Shown: positions 10,890 through 22,405, counted from the stretch's first letter. The stretch: 64,000 nt of DNA from Yamagishiella unicocca (GCA_003116995.1 BDSL01000168.1:1-64000); one strand, 5' to 3'. The notes: a model not told the origin generated them from the letters alone. Numbers and translations are program-made.

Positions 10890-11180
10890 CATGCACCGTG
10901 CTTGTTCCCACCAAAACACCCATGCGCCCACCACCCCACGGCGAATGGCACGATCCAGAAGACCACTTCCCGGAGTAAGAGGGGGACCACCAGCACCCAC
11001 CCTTTTCAAGGCCGCGGCCATAAACCGGCGCCCCACCTCCATGTCAGTAATAGCCGCCAGGACTACTACATCCCAGACGCAGGGCTGTACCCCGAAAGGT
11101 GCTTGCACCAACCAAACTTGCGCCCGTGTCACCCCTGCACCGAGCTGGGTCTCGAGTTGGGCAATCAGTGCTGCTTGATC
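10890..11180 (-). pseudogene. Fragment of a non-LTR-retrotransposon-like polyprotein end (copy D)
   Basis: The minus strand encodes VWDVVVLAAITDMEVGRRF followed by MAAALKRVG. This corresponds to the C-terminal segment found in the copies at 18.4, 42.2 and 58.8 kb. It is the most diverged copy and lacks the FWxRLRGFAALGLP block. The assignment to a LINE-type element rests on the pattern of 5'-truncated copies sharing one end, seen in the other copies. Confidence 0.45.
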
Positions 11181-12435
11181 CACCGTGCAGAACCAAAAGT
11201 GGTGTAGGCGGGGGGTACCCGCCCCTGGACGCTCTCCAGCCGGCACACCGCACCCACAGGGGGCTGCTGCTGCAGTCCGCATATGAGAGTTCCCGAGCAG
11301 GATAGGGGGATCCCATCCACAGCCAACCGCCACCACACACGGTGTCTAGGGGGTGGGTACCTGAACGGCATCTGGCTGGCAGCGGCATCTGGACACCTTG
11401 AAAGCCGCATCGGGCTGCGGGCTAAGCTGCACCTGGCCGCCGCAGGGGCCCCCGTCCCACGCATCTGGCTATCGGAAACCCGCATCTGGCTGCCATAGGG
11501 CCCCCCCTCAGCCGGCCGTGGATTCGCGGATTTTCTTCTCAACCCCCCTCAGCCGCATCTAGACATCGGAAATAAACCCCCATCGATCAACACGCACGGT
11601 CTCGGCCCTGCCGCGCAGAGCAGGTGTTGGCACGGCGCGCGGCAGAACTCAGGTGCCTACCCGCATGTGAGGCCCGGTCATACCCTCCGGCTCAGGGGAA
11701 TGAGTCCACACACTACCACAATGCAACCACGCACCCTACCTGTAGAATACACCACTTAGTCCAAAAGTGGTTGTAGTCAGAACTACCGGTTTGGGGATTT
11801 CGCGAAACATACAAGCAACAGTCAACGAGTTCCCAAAGAACTTGCAACCGGGACTTTGGTCGCGCGGGAGCACGGTCCCACCAAAACCGGTCGCTGAAGT
11901 GATTTCCTGATAACGAGAGCAGTTAAGGCCCTGGCAACGAAAGGCACACGATCGGGAGGCGGGATAGTCCGGGCGGAGCCGGGCCTCCACACGGGCTAGA
12001 CGACCGCCTTTGTTGTATACGGACGCGGTGTGAGGGTCAATTGTAGCCCATGGCATCTTACCGGCGGCGGTCCGGCTGCTGGGTTGGGCTGCACAGCACG
12101 CGCGCCCTCCACGCCAGCAGGTCCGTCGGATGGACCCGCCTGCGGCGGGCGACAAGAAGACAGCATAGGGCCGAGTGTACAAGAATCGACGAAGCTGACC
12201 TACCGGAACAAACGGAACGATGTATCCATACCACCTAGCCTAGAGGCCGGTTCGGAAGGACTCGACTACAGTACAGACAGATCACCAGAAGGACTACCGC
12301 GAGCGTTTGCAGTGCGGCGGCGGACCTAAACGCCATAGCGCGTTTAAGAGGCACAGTAATTAATTTGCGTGTTGGACGCGCTGGAAGACTCACCATTGCT
12401 CCGGATCCAAGGCTCAAAACTTGAGGCCCAGTCGA
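11181..12435. other. GC-rich non-coding stretch
   Basis: From 11,370 to 11,560 there are repeated CATCTGGCTG and CGCATC words. The rest is unique, and no gene is supported on either strand. Confidence 0.45.
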
Positions 12436-12439
12436 AACT

Positions 12440-14085
12440 GTCCCGCCTCCCGAGTCCCAAGTCGCTTAAGGCGGTGCAATTGGCTGCGCTACCGGGCCGG
12501 TAGCGGACACTGTAAGGCCGGATAATAGTGTGTCCGTTGGTTTTCGTTACAATATTGGCGACGAGAGTGCAAGTCGCTTTAGACGGTGCAATTGGCTGCG
12601 CTACCGGGCCGGTAGTGGACACTGTAAGCCCGGATAATAGCGTGTCGGTGGGTTTTCGTTACAATATTGGCGACGAGAGTGCAAGTCGCTTTAGACGGTG
12701 CAATTGGCTGGGCTACCGGGCCGGTAGTGGACACCGTAAGGCCGGATAATAGCGTGTCCGTTGGTTTTTCGTTACACTATCGGCATCGGGAGTGCAAGTC
12801 GGTTTAGTCGGTGCAATTGGCTGGGCTACCGGGCCGGTAGTGGACACCGTAAGGCCGGATAATAGCGTGTCCGTTGGTTTTTCGTTACACTATCGGCATC
12901 GGGAGTGCAAGTCGGTTTAGTCGGTGCAATTGGCTGGGCTACCGGGCCGGTAGTGGACACCGTAAGGCCGGATAATAGCGTGTCCGTTGGTTTTTCGTTA
13001 CACTATCGGCATCGGGAGTGCAAGTCGCTTTAGACGGTGCAATTGGCTGGGCTACCGGGCCGGTAGCGGACACCGTAAGGCCGGATAATAGCGTGTCCGT
13101 TGGTTTTTCGTTACACTATCGGCATCGGGAGTGCAAGTCGGTTTAGACGGTGCAATTGGCTGGGCTACCGGGCCGGTAGCGGACACCGTAAGGCCAGATA
13201 ATAGCGTGTCCGTTGGTTTTTCGTTACACTATCGGCATCGGGAGTACAAGTCGCTTCAGACGGTGCAATTGGCTGGGCTACCGGGCCGGTAGCGGACACC
13301 GTAAGGCCGGATAATAGCGTGTCCGTTGGTTTTTCGTTACACTATCGGCATCGGGAGTGCAAGTCGGTTTAGACGGTGCAATTGGCTGGGCTACCGGGCC
13401 GGTAGCGGACACCGTAAGGCCGGATAATAGCGTGTCCGTTGGTTTTTCGTTACACTATCGGCATCGGGAGTGCAAGTCGGTTTAGTCGGTGCAATTGGCT
13501 GGGCTACCGGGCCGGTAGTGGACACCGTAAGGCCGGATAATAGCGTGTCCGTTGGTTTTTCGTTACACTATCGGCATCGGGAGTGCAAGTCGGTTTAGAC
13601 GGTGCAATTGGCTGGGCTACCGGGCCGGTAGCGGACACCGTAAGGCCGGATAATAGCGTGTCCGTTGGTTTTTCGTTACACTATCGGCATCGGGAGTGCA
13701 AGTCGGTTTAGTCGGTGCAATTGGCTGGGCTACCGGGCCGGTAGTGGACACCGTAAGGCCGGATAATAGCGTGTCCGTTGGTTTTTCGTTACACTATCGG
13801 CATCGGGAGTGCAAGTCGGTTTAGACGGTGCAATTGGCTGGGCTACCGGGCCGGTAGCGGACACCGTAAGGCCCGATAATAGCGTGTCCGTTGGTTTTTC
13901 GTTACACTATCGGCATCGGGAGTGCAAGTCGGTTTAGACGGTGCAATTGGCTGGGCTACCGGGCCGGTAGTGGACACCGTAAGGCAGGATAATAGCGTGT
14001 TGGTGGGTTTTCGTTACACTATCGGGATCGGGAGTGTAAGTCGCTTCAGACGGTGCAATTGGCTGCGCTATTGCGATATGTATCG
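12440..14085. repeat. 113-bp satellite array, about 14 copies
   Basis: The unit GTGCAAGTCG...GGCATCGGGA recurs at 12792, 12905, 13018 and onward with a 113-bp period. Each unit contains the 15-bp palindrome CTACCGGGCCGGTAG. Copies between about 12,750 and 13,970 are almost identical; the outer ones diverge (CGACGAGAG in place of CATCGGGAG), as expected when unequal exchange homogenises the array centre. Confidence 0.95.
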
Positions 14086-14289
14086 TCATTCTTTGGCCTG
14101 TTCATGCGCTCCTTGAGTGTTGCATGCATACGCATGCCGACAGCATGACCGGTTCTGTACTTGGTGGTTAATCAGGTTGAACTACAGCTGTGCAATATTA
14201 TAACTTATGCATCCCTACATACGAAAGGTATTAATAAATACCAATTGGCTAGGCATTGGCTATGCACAAATCCTGGCACTATTTATTAT

Positions 14290-14650
14290 ACCAATTCTCG
14301 CACTGTATTAAACGTTTAAGAAGCCGTCTTAAAAGGCCGTTAAGACGCGTAAGACCTTCATAAACGTTAACTACTTCCGACCTTTCGTAATGGTCCTCTT
14401 AAGAGGGATCATAATACACTTCTTAAAAGGCCGTTAAGACTCGTAACCGTTAACTACTTACGAACTACTTACGACCTTTCGTAATGGCCCTCTTAAGAGG
14501 GATCGTAATACACTCTTAAGAGGGATCATAATAGTCTTAAGCGTTTACGACTTACGAGACACCTTGTAACCTCTTACAAGGCCCTTTACGAGGGCTCGTA
14601 AGAAGGCTCGTTAACCCTTTATGAGTGTCTTAATAGCCTATTACGAAGAT
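14290..14650. other. TTAAG/CGTAAG word-rich island
   Basis: Words such as CTCTTAAGAGG, CGTAAGACC and CTTACGA recur in both orientations, many of them self-complementary. The texture resembles 8,780-9,095 and, loosely, 57,310-57,600. There is no coding potential. Confidence 0.6.
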
Positions 14651-14712
14651 TTGACTGCCATAGGGCTTCGTTGTGAGATATATCCCCTGCGCGAACTTTA
14701 AGAATGTTATCC

Positions 14713-15400
14713 GGCCCTCCTTAGAAAAGCGAAAGGTTTTGCCCAACGCATACCGCGAGCTCCGGCCATTCGCCTCTATAACACCACGGCTCTAGTAACA
14801 GCAGCCCAAATACACAATCCCTGTGCTGTTGGACACATTTCAGGGGTTCCCAAGCCTACGACGCTTGACGCTTTCTGCCACTTTTGCACAGCTGTCTGCA
14901 ACCCTCCAAATTGTTTGGCACTTTTCTTTGAGCGTCAATTGCAAGTACTTCACGAACAGAGCCCAGGATTATCAAACGGTGTGGGAAATGGGATGGAAAC
15001 AGGGCCGGGCCGGGACTTTAAAGGTACCAAATCGTATGTGTCTCAGGAGGCTTGCCGTGCAGTTGGCTGGGCCCCTCCGGCCCTCCTCAGAAAAGCGAAA
15101 GGTTTTGCCCAACGCATACCGCGAGCTCCGGCCATTCGCCTCTATAACACCACGGCCCTAGTAACAGCAGCCCAAACACACAATCCCTGTGCTGTTGGAC
15201 ACGTTTCAGGGGTTCCCAAGCCTACGACGCTTGACGCTTTCTGCCACTTTGGCACAGCTGTCTGCAACCCTCCAAATTGTTTGGCACTTTTCTTTTAGCG
15301 TCAATTGCAAGTACTTCACGCACAGAGCCCAGGATTATCAAACGGTATGTGAAATGGTATGGAAACATGGCCGGCCCGGGTCTGTAAAGGTAATCCACGC
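14713..15400. repeat. 365-bp direct duplication
   Basis: The block from GGCCCTCC..AGAAAAGCGAAAGG to about AAACRKGGCCGG is present at 14,713 and again at 15,078 with few substitutions. No gene is supported inside it. Confidence 0.85.
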
Positions 15401-16284
15401 CCCCCTCGGCCTCCACGCCCTTCCGGGCCTGCTAGCGTAATATGAACTTACGGAGGCGACCCTGCCAGCGTTATCTAAACTTTCGGAGGCGACCCCTTGC
15501 AGCTCATTGCAGCGTACACGGGCTTAGTCCGGTTATCGACCTCTCGCTTTGCTCGCGTCATCAGGCATCACCTCCAGCAAAAATAACGAGGGTTTCTTCG
15601 CCCCAGGCTTGCAATATCTCATGTTCAGTTAACGCATTGACAACGCTTGAACACCACTCACCTTGCGCACCACCGACTCGGGCCTCGGGTCAGTTTGCGT
15701 TTGTTGCAGAGGAGCTGGAAAACAGCTCGAGTCAGGCGGCAATAGTTGGGATTTGTGGGCGACGACCCTGCGCTTTCGACGGACGGCTTCGGCCCTCTTT
15801 GCAGCATACAAACCCTAAAACCCTAAAAACCCTACGCAGAAACTATACCGGCGTGATGGCATGTACTTCGTGAGGGCCTGGGAGCTGGGAGCAGCTCGTT
15901 GTGAATTCGGTTGGAAAAGAGAAGTTGTGGCTGCGCCTTTGCATCCAGTTGTGCCTGAGGCACCCCCTGTGGCGGGGCCAGAGGCCTCCCCACCGAGGGC
16001 GAAGGGGGGCGTTTTGAGCGTGATCAAGTAGGCTCGCAGGCTCAGCGGGATGAGCGTGCGCGGCGGTGCAGCCAGGAGTCGCACCTCGCTGAGTTAGTCT
16101 CTGCGATGGTCATGCGCGAGATGGCGAAGGGCGCGAGCGGGAAGCCGTAGCTGAGAAGGAGAAGATCCGTACCCGCCAGTTGGGAACGCTAGAGGAACGC
16201 GCGGGATTGCGTGAGGGATTGCGTGCGGCTAAGCGGGCGGAATGAGAGCTGCGGAACCTGATTTTGGCGGAATGGGTGGCGCGG
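15401..16284. other. Unique stretch, no clear gene; contains an interstitial telomere-like run
   Basis: There are short frames only. A 30-bp CGGAGGCGACCC motif pair lies at about 15,450-15,500. The telomere-like run is listed separately. Confidence 0.45.
15811..15834 (-). repeat. Interstitial Chlamydomonas-type telomeric repeat
   Basis: AACCCTAAAACCCTAAAAACCCT contains two and a half CCCTAAAA units. TTTTAGGG is the known telomere unit of Chlamydomonas. The run is too short to be a chromosome end and may be a repair scar or chance. Confidence 0.6.
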
Positions 16285-18090
16285 GGGATCAGTTCCTGCA
16301 TTGGTGCTGGGCTGGTCTTCTTGAAGAAGCCGATGCCATGGTGGGCGATAGCTGACAAAAAGTGCGACCGCTGCTGTGCTTGTCTCCGCTAGATGGCTCT
16401 TCTATCATCAGCGACCGCCTGGGAAGCCCTGACTGAGAGAGGTGTCGACGCCTTTGTAAAGCGCCTGACCACTTTGTGACGTCCCTGGCTCTCCCTGCGA
16501 CCTCATTGCCGCATGAACATAGTCCTATAGTAATGCTTTCAATTAGGGTATTCTTGCAATTTGGCGCTGGGTTGGTTTTCTGGAAGAAGCCAATACAATG
16601 GTTGCGACCGCTGACAAAAAGTGCGACCGCTGTTGTGTTTGTCTCCCCTAGGTGGCTCTTCTATCATAAGCGACCGCCTGGGCAACCCTAACTGAGAGTG
16701 ATGTCTACGTCGTTGTAAAGCGCCTGACCACTTTTGTGACGTCCCTGGCTCTCCCTGCGACCTCATTGCCGCACGACCATGTTCCTATAATATTGCTTTT
16801 AATTTGGGTAGCAGTTCCTGCATTTGGTGCTGGGCTGGTTTTCTGGAAGAAGCCGTTGCCATGGTGGGCGACAGCTGACAAAAAGTGCGACCGCTGCTGT
16901 ACTTGTCTCCGCTAGGTGGCTCTTCTACCATTAGCAACCACCTGGGCAACTCTGACTGAGAGAGGTGTCGATGTCTTTGTAAAGCGCCTGACCACTTAGT
17001 GACGTCCTTGGCTCTCCCTGCGACCTCATTGCCGCATGACCATGTTCCTATAGTGATACTTTCAATTGGGGGATCAGTTCCTGCATTGGTGCTGGGCTGG
17101 TCTTCTTCAAGAAGCCGATGCCATGGTGGGCGATAGCTGACAAAAAGTGCGACCGATGCTGTGCTTGTCTCCGCTAGGTGGCTCTTCTACCATAAGCAAC
17201 CACCTGGGCAACTCTGACTGAGAGAGGTGTCGACGTCTTTGTAAAGCGCCTGACCACTTAGTGACGTCCTTGGCTCTCCCTGCGACCTCATTACCGCATG
17301 ACCATGTTCCTATAGCAATGCTTTTGATTTGGGTAGCAGTTCCTGAATTTGGTGCTGGGTTGGTTTTCTTAGGGTTTTACGCAGCAGGCACGCGACAAAG
17401 CCAAGACAAAGAGCCAGGAATTATGCTTGAAGATGAAAGGTGTCCAGAGCGTCCGCTAGCTGGGTGGGATCCGACCGGCGCCAAAAGTTCCCGGGCGGGC
17501 TCGGGCTCTTTCTCCTTCTCCAGACTCCACCGCCAAACCATCCTCTGTAGTTTCCCACCAAGACAACCGGTAACAGCGAGCAGGTGCAGGCTCCGGCCGA
17601 CCCCTTGCTTCAGCATGTCCAGGCCTTCCCCGAGGCGCGTTTCCACTACATGAGGATCAGCTTAGTATACCAGTATGCTAGGATTGGGATTTAGCTTTTA
17701 ATTGGGGTATCAGTTCCTGCAATTTGGTTCTGGGCTGGTTTTCTGGACGAAGCCAATACCATGGTTGCGACCGCTGAAAAGAAGTGCGACCGCTGCTGTG
17801 CTTGTCTCCGCTAGGTGGCTCTAGCGACCGCCTGGGCAACCCTGACTGAGAGAGGTGTCGACGTCTTTGTAAAGCGCCTGACCTCTTTGTGACGTCCCTG
17901 GCTCTCCCTGCGACCTCATCGCCGCATGACCATGTTCCTATGGGAATGCTCTCAATTCGGGCCGACATACTTTGCAAAAGGGACATTGTTGGTGTATCAG
18001 TATTTGCAATTTGGCGCTGTGCTGGTTTTCTGGAAGAAGCCGATGCCATGGTGGCGACAGCTGACAAAAAAAGTGCGACCACACATCAGG
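16285..18090 (+). repeat. ~260-bp tandem/dispersed repeat family, 7 copies
   Basis: The landmark GGTGCTGGGCTGGTTTTCTG recurs at about 16290, 16549, 16809, 17073, 17338, 17709 and 17995. It is followed by AGCCGATGCCATGGTGG, GACAAAAAGTGCGACCGC, GACTGAGAGAGGTGTCGACG and CTCCCTGCGACCTCATTGCC. Copy 5 is interrupted by about 300 bp of other sequence. Further copies in inverted orientation occur at 19,400-19,700 and about 32,810-32,935. Confidence 0.9.
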
Positions 18091-18091
18091 C

Positions 18092-18370
18092 TGTTCGCGG
18101 CGCGGAAACAAGGACCGCCAAAAGGCCGCCGTGGGCACAAAGGGGCTCCGAAAGGCATCACCACCACCCCGACCTGGTCTCGCCTCTCCTAACCTTTCGG
18201 GGCCCCGCCTCACTGTCCGTCGGGGTCCGTACGGCCGGGCCAGACTGACCAACCATTCGCGCATTCAAAACAGGGCATTCGCGGCGGGGAAACAAGGGCC
18301 GCCAAAAAGCCGCCGTGGTCACAAAGGGGCTCCGAACGGCAAAACCACCCCGTGCGGGATGACACCCCGA
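18092..18370 (+). repeat. Dispersed repeat with CGGAAACAAGGACCGCCAAA head, two partial copies
   Basis: The head at 18,095 is repeated at about 18,280 (GGGGAAACAAGGGCCGCC). The family recurs at 31,690-31,970 and, inverted, at 19,205-19,395. It contains GGTCTCGCCTCTCC and GGGCCCCGCCTCACTGTCCG. No coding function is seen. Confidence 0.75.
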
Positions 18371-18875
18371 CAGGAACGAGTGAACCCGGAGAGAAAGCAC
18401 AGAAGTCTGCGACCATGGGGGATTTAGCCATCAGGCTCCCCATTTGGCGACGGGCCCCGGCCACCCCCAAATAGGCGCACCAACAGACCTGACAGCAACT
18501 CGCGGGCTGCAACTGGAAGGGCCCCTGCCCAAGCCGTCCTAATAAAAACAGGTTATATCTTGCGGGACGGACCAGCTGAGAGCTATTGGTCCGTTTGTGG
18601 CCTCTCCTGCCGTGTACAAATCAACTTGTCGGAGACCACCCTCAAAAACGGGTGACTCGGACCCACCGCGTTCCAGCCTTTTCGTGGGAGTCCCAGGGCC
18701 GCAAAACCCCTAAGTCGGCTCCAGAAGTCAACCATCACTTGATTGATGGTGCTCTCCATAAGAATGGGTCCCGGACGAATGGTAGGGTCCTTTTTCCGGG
18801 TCGCCTCCATGAACCGCCGCCCGTGCTCCATGGCCGATATCGCCGCTAGGACAACGACATCCCAGACACATTGTT
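18370..18875 (-). pseudogene. Non-LTR-retrotransposon-like 3' fragment (copy C)
   Basis: The minus strand encodes MEHGRRFMEA...DFWSRLRGFAALGLPRKGWNAVGPSHPFLRVV, homologous to the copies at 42.2 and 58.8 kb. The 3' non-coding part is also shared (GACAGGAACGAG, CTCGCGGGCTGCAACTGG). The frame is interrupted upstream, so this is a 5'-truncated relic. Confidence 0.55.
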
Positions 18876-19204
18876 GATTGCTCAGTGCTATACTGGCGAG
18901 GGATGAGCTCAGTCCTGCATGCGTAAACGTGTGGCAGAGTAGAGGCTGGAGGTTGGTCTTTGGTATATACTACACCATAGGCCTATTGCAAAAGGCCGAT
19001 TGCAATCAGCCTATTGCAACAGGCCGATTCCTGGGTACACCTCCGGCAGTTTGTGCCGGATGACTGGATGAGGTGGCCTGTGGTGGTGGCCCGGTGGTTC
19101 GTGCTGCTAGCACAGCGTAGTCTGCTCACGAGCAGGCTCCTACTGTAACAACTCGCATTCTATTGCAAAAGACCCCACCTGTGCTCCAGAAGTAAACCTC
19201 AAAC
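18876..19204. other. Unique stretch with short GGCCGATTGCAATAGGC-type inverted words
   Basis: At 18,975-19,030 the words GGCCTATTGCA and GGCCGATTGCA occur repeatedly. No gene is supported. Confidence 0.4.
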
Positions 19205-19395
19205 TTCCAGCCCTTCCCTTCAATTGCGGCAGCCAGTGAGGCGGGGCCCCAAAAGGTTCGGAGAGGCGAGACCAGGACGAGTACTGTGGAGAGGGTGGAC
19301 AAGGCTTCGAACCTATAGCTTCTGTTTGTCCAGTCCGTGCGGGGTGCAGTGGTTACCGGCGTCAGCCCGCACGGGGGTGGTGGTGCCCACCATGT
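19205..19395 (-). repeat. Inverted copy of the dispersed repeat seen at 31,780-31,930
   Basis: GGCGGGGCCCCAAAAGGTTCGGAGAGGCGAGACC and the AGCTTCTGTTTGTCCA block are the reverse complement of sequence at 31.8-31.9 kb. Confidence 0.75.
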
Positions 19396-19399
19396 CAGC

Positions 19400-19710
19400 T
19401 GTTGCCCACCATGGCATCGGCTACTTCCAGAAAACCAGCCCAGCACCAAATTGCAGGAATTGATATCCCAGTAGAAAGCATTCCCATAGGAACATGGTCA
19501 TGCGGCAAGGAGATCGCAGGGACGTCACAAGGAGGTCAGGCGCTTTACAAAGACGTCGACACCTCTCTCAGTCAGGGTTTCCCAGGCGGCCGATAACAAA
19601 AGAAGAACCACCTAGCGGAGACAAGCACAGCAGCGGTCGCACTTTCTGTCAGCTGTCGCCACAATGGCACCGGCTACTTTTAGAAAACCAGCCCATCACC
19701 AAATAGACGA
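19400..19710 (-). repeat. Inverted copies of the ~260-bp family
   Basis: CCACCATGGCATCGGCTACTTCCAGAAAACCAGCCCAGCACC is the reverse complement of the landmark at 16.3-18.0 kb. One full and one partial unit are present. Confidence 0.85.
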
Positions 19711-19860
19711 GTACATCATAATACTTGCTCATATCATCTGACCAGCACACTTTCACAATTTGTCAACAGTGAGCTCCAGCCACGGCTGCCTTTCTTTGCC
19801 AGCCAGCTCTTTCTGGTTGATAATAGGTTGCGCAAAATTACAACAGTTTTGGGTTGTTTA

Positions 19861-20552
19861 ATGCTCGCTCATATCAAACCCAGAGACCAGATTGCTGTTG
19901 CGTCTTCGGCAGAGTACTGGCACCACGGGCATCTACGTCGGAATCCAAGTCATCAAAGGTGACACGATATTCGCGGTTGTGGATGCCTGGGGTAGCACAA
20001 AGGAAGAGTCGACCGTATCCGTCCGGTCGTTCAAGGAGTTCACGTCAGGTGCCAAGGGATACGCCAAGATCGAGTACAAGGAGGAGGAGGCATGGTCACA
20101 CGAAGAGTCCACGAAGAAGGCTCTCGAGCTGGTCGACGTTGCACGCAAGGAAGGCTTTACGTACAACGCGCTGACAAACTCGTGCGACCATGACGCGACA
20201 TTGTGTCGCATCGGAAGGTATGACACGGGATATGAAACCGCCCATGCACACTTGACGTCCATATTAGGCGAGGTACACTGCGCACTGCCCCCCATACACC
20301 GACGGGGATTCAAGGGGTAAAAAGTTCAGAAGACTGAACTAGAACTGGAGCTCGTGATGGTATTATTGCAGGCGGGAATGTGCACAGGTCAACAAAATCG
20401 CAGAGGCGCTGGGCAAGGTGCTCAAGGAAGCCTTTACCAAGGTGGTGGTGGTATACCAGCAGCAGCGGCCTCCAGTGTTGCTGGTTCGAGCATCGCGGTG
20501 TCTATCGGAACAACGCGCAGTGGGTGAAAACAGGGAGATGTTAGGGTTTTAG
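19861..20552 (+). pseudogene. LRAT/NC-domain (NlpC/P60-superfamily) protein, one-base frameshift
   Basis: The LRAT/NC family holds lipid acyltransferases and thiol hydrolases with a His...Cys active site. Exon 1 (19861-20217) starts at an ATG with AHIKPRDQIAVASSAEYWHHG, the usual start of the domain ending in the catalytic His box. After one extra G in the run at 19927-19929 the next frame continues GIYVGIQVIKGDTIFAVVDA. It goes on to YNALTNSCDHDATLCRIGR, which aligns with the family's NCEHFAxYCxxG box and its nucleophile Cys. A donor AG|GTATG at 20218 and an acceptor TTGCAG at 20371 join exon 2 in phase (RECAQVNKIAEALGKVLKEA..., stop 20550-20552). The model gives about 180 residues. It is a pseudogene, or an intact gene with a one-base assembly error. 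The splice model is mine and untested. Confidence 0.65.
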
Positions 20553-21050
20553 TGTTGCATGCTGGCGTGGTCCTTGTGAGACTTCGGTGAGACTTCCGTG
20601 AGACCCCGATGTCGTCGTGAGACTCCCTCGTCCAAGCCACTTCGTTGTTTTGTTCTTCATGTGTTGTCCTCTTCAAAACGTCCAGGGTTTAAGATGATCG
20701 AGTCGTTTGTCAGGCGGACACGGCCACTTTGTTGCAGTGTTCCTGTGCTGAGAAAGACGTACCCCCCCAATACGATCGAGTCATTTGTCAGGCACAAACG
20801 GCTCGGAGGTGATGGTGGGCTTGGGGGCTTGGAGTGAGTGGTGGAGTTAGTGGTGGCCAGAACCTGAAGACGTAGCGGCGAGTGTTGTGACGATCTTGAT
20901 GCCAGGGGAACTTCAACCGCCAAATGGGTGCTCCGCGCGAATCTCTGCGCGGACGTTGTTGCGCGATGTAGCTCAGAAAACCGATATCGTAGCTCAGGAA
21001 ACCACGCCTCGGCCTGCGCACGGCTAAAGACCCACCCACCCCAGCTGGTT
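20553..21050. other. Unique flank of the 178-bp satellite
   Basis: It contains a direct pair GATCGAGTCGTTTGTCAGGC / GATCGAGTCATTTGTCAGGC (about 20,697 and 20,775) and no supported gene. Confidence 0.5.
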
Positions 21051-21055
21051 CTGGC

Positions 21056-22405
21056 AGTACCCATGAAACATACACAATGTGAATCCATTCCCAAGAGCGT
21101 GCAGCAAACGTCGGAGCTCCAGGTTCGCTGGTGTATCGGTCCGTAGGGCTCTCTTGCACCAAACCCTCAAGAGACCTTCGGCACCCAAGCCACGGACTTG
21201 ACCGACTTCCACCATTAGGCCTAAACTTCTGGCTGTACCCATGAAACATACACAATGTGAATCCATTCCCAAGAGCGTGCAGCAAACGTCGGAGCTCCGG
21301 GTTCGCTGGTGTATCGGTCCGTAGGGCTCTCTCGCACCAAACCCTCAAGAGACCTTCGGCACCCAAGCCACGGACTTGACTGACTTCCACCATTAGGCCT
21401 AAACTTCTGGCTGTACCCATGAAACATACACAATGTGAATCCATTCCCAAGAGCGTGCAGCAAACGTCGGAGCTCCAGGTTCGCTGGTGTATCGGTCCGT
21501 AGGGCTCTCTTGCACCAAACCCTCAAGAGACCTTCAGCACCCAAGCCACGGACTTGACCGACTTCCACCATTAGGCCTAAACTTCTGGCAGTACCCATGA
21601 AACATACACAATGTGAATCCATTCCCAAGAGCGTGCAGCAAACGTCGGAGCTCCGGGTTCGCTGGTGTATCGGTCCGTAGGGCTCTCTCGCACCAAACCC
21701 TCAAGAGACCTTCGGCACCCAAGCCACGGACTTGACTGACTTCCACCATTAGGCCTAAACTTCTGGCTGTACCCATGAAACATACACAATGTGAATCCAT
21801 TCCCAAGAGCGTGCAGCAAACGTCGGAGCTCCAGGTTCGCTGGTGTATCGGTCTGTAGGGCTCTCTTGCACCAAACCCTCAAGAGACCTTCGGCACCCAA
21901 GCCACGGACTTGACTGACTTCCACCATTAGGCCTAAACTTCTGGCTGTACCCATGAAACATACACAATGTGAATCCATTCCCAAGAGCGTGCAGCAAACG
22001 TCGGAGCTCCAGGTTCGCTGGTGTATCGGTCCGTAGGGCTCTCTTGCACCAAACCCTCAAGAGACCTTCGGCACCCAAGCCACGGACTTGACCGACTTCC
22101 ACCATTAGGCCTAAACTTCTGGCAGTACCCATGAAACATACACAATGTGAATCCATTCCCAAGAGCGTGCAGCAAACGTCGGAGCTCCGGGTTCGCTGGT
22201 GTATCGGTCCGTAGGGCTCTCTCGCACCAAACCCTCAAGAGACCTTCGGCACCCAAGCCACGGACTTGACTGACTTCCACCATTAGGCCTAAACTTCTGG
22301 CTGTACCCATGAAACATACACAATGTGAATCCATTCCCAAGAGCGTGCAGCAAACGTCGGAGCTCCGGGTTCGCTGGTGTATCGGTCCGTAGGGCTCTCT
22401 TGCAC
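21056..22405. repeat. 178-bp satellite array, left part (about 7.6 copies)
   Basis: GTACCCATGAAACATACACA recurs at 21056, 21234, 21412, 21590, 21768, 21946, 22124 and 22302, an exact 178-bp period. The array is cut at 22,405 by the chromovirus and resumes at 29,654 in the same phase. Because 178 is not a multiple of 3, the long minus-strand frames in it overlap in staggered fashion and are not treated as genes. Confidence 0.95.
22401..22405 (+). other. Target-site duplication TGCAC, left
   Basis: TGCAC directly before the 5' LTR equals TGCAC directly after the 3' LTR (29654-29658). A 5-bp duplication is usual for Ty3/gypsy integration. Confidence 0.9.

Noticed and set aside
12440..14085. CRISPR or rDNA spacer
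   Set aside because: Units are contiguous 113-bp copies with no variable spacers, and no rRNA sequence was recognised nearby.
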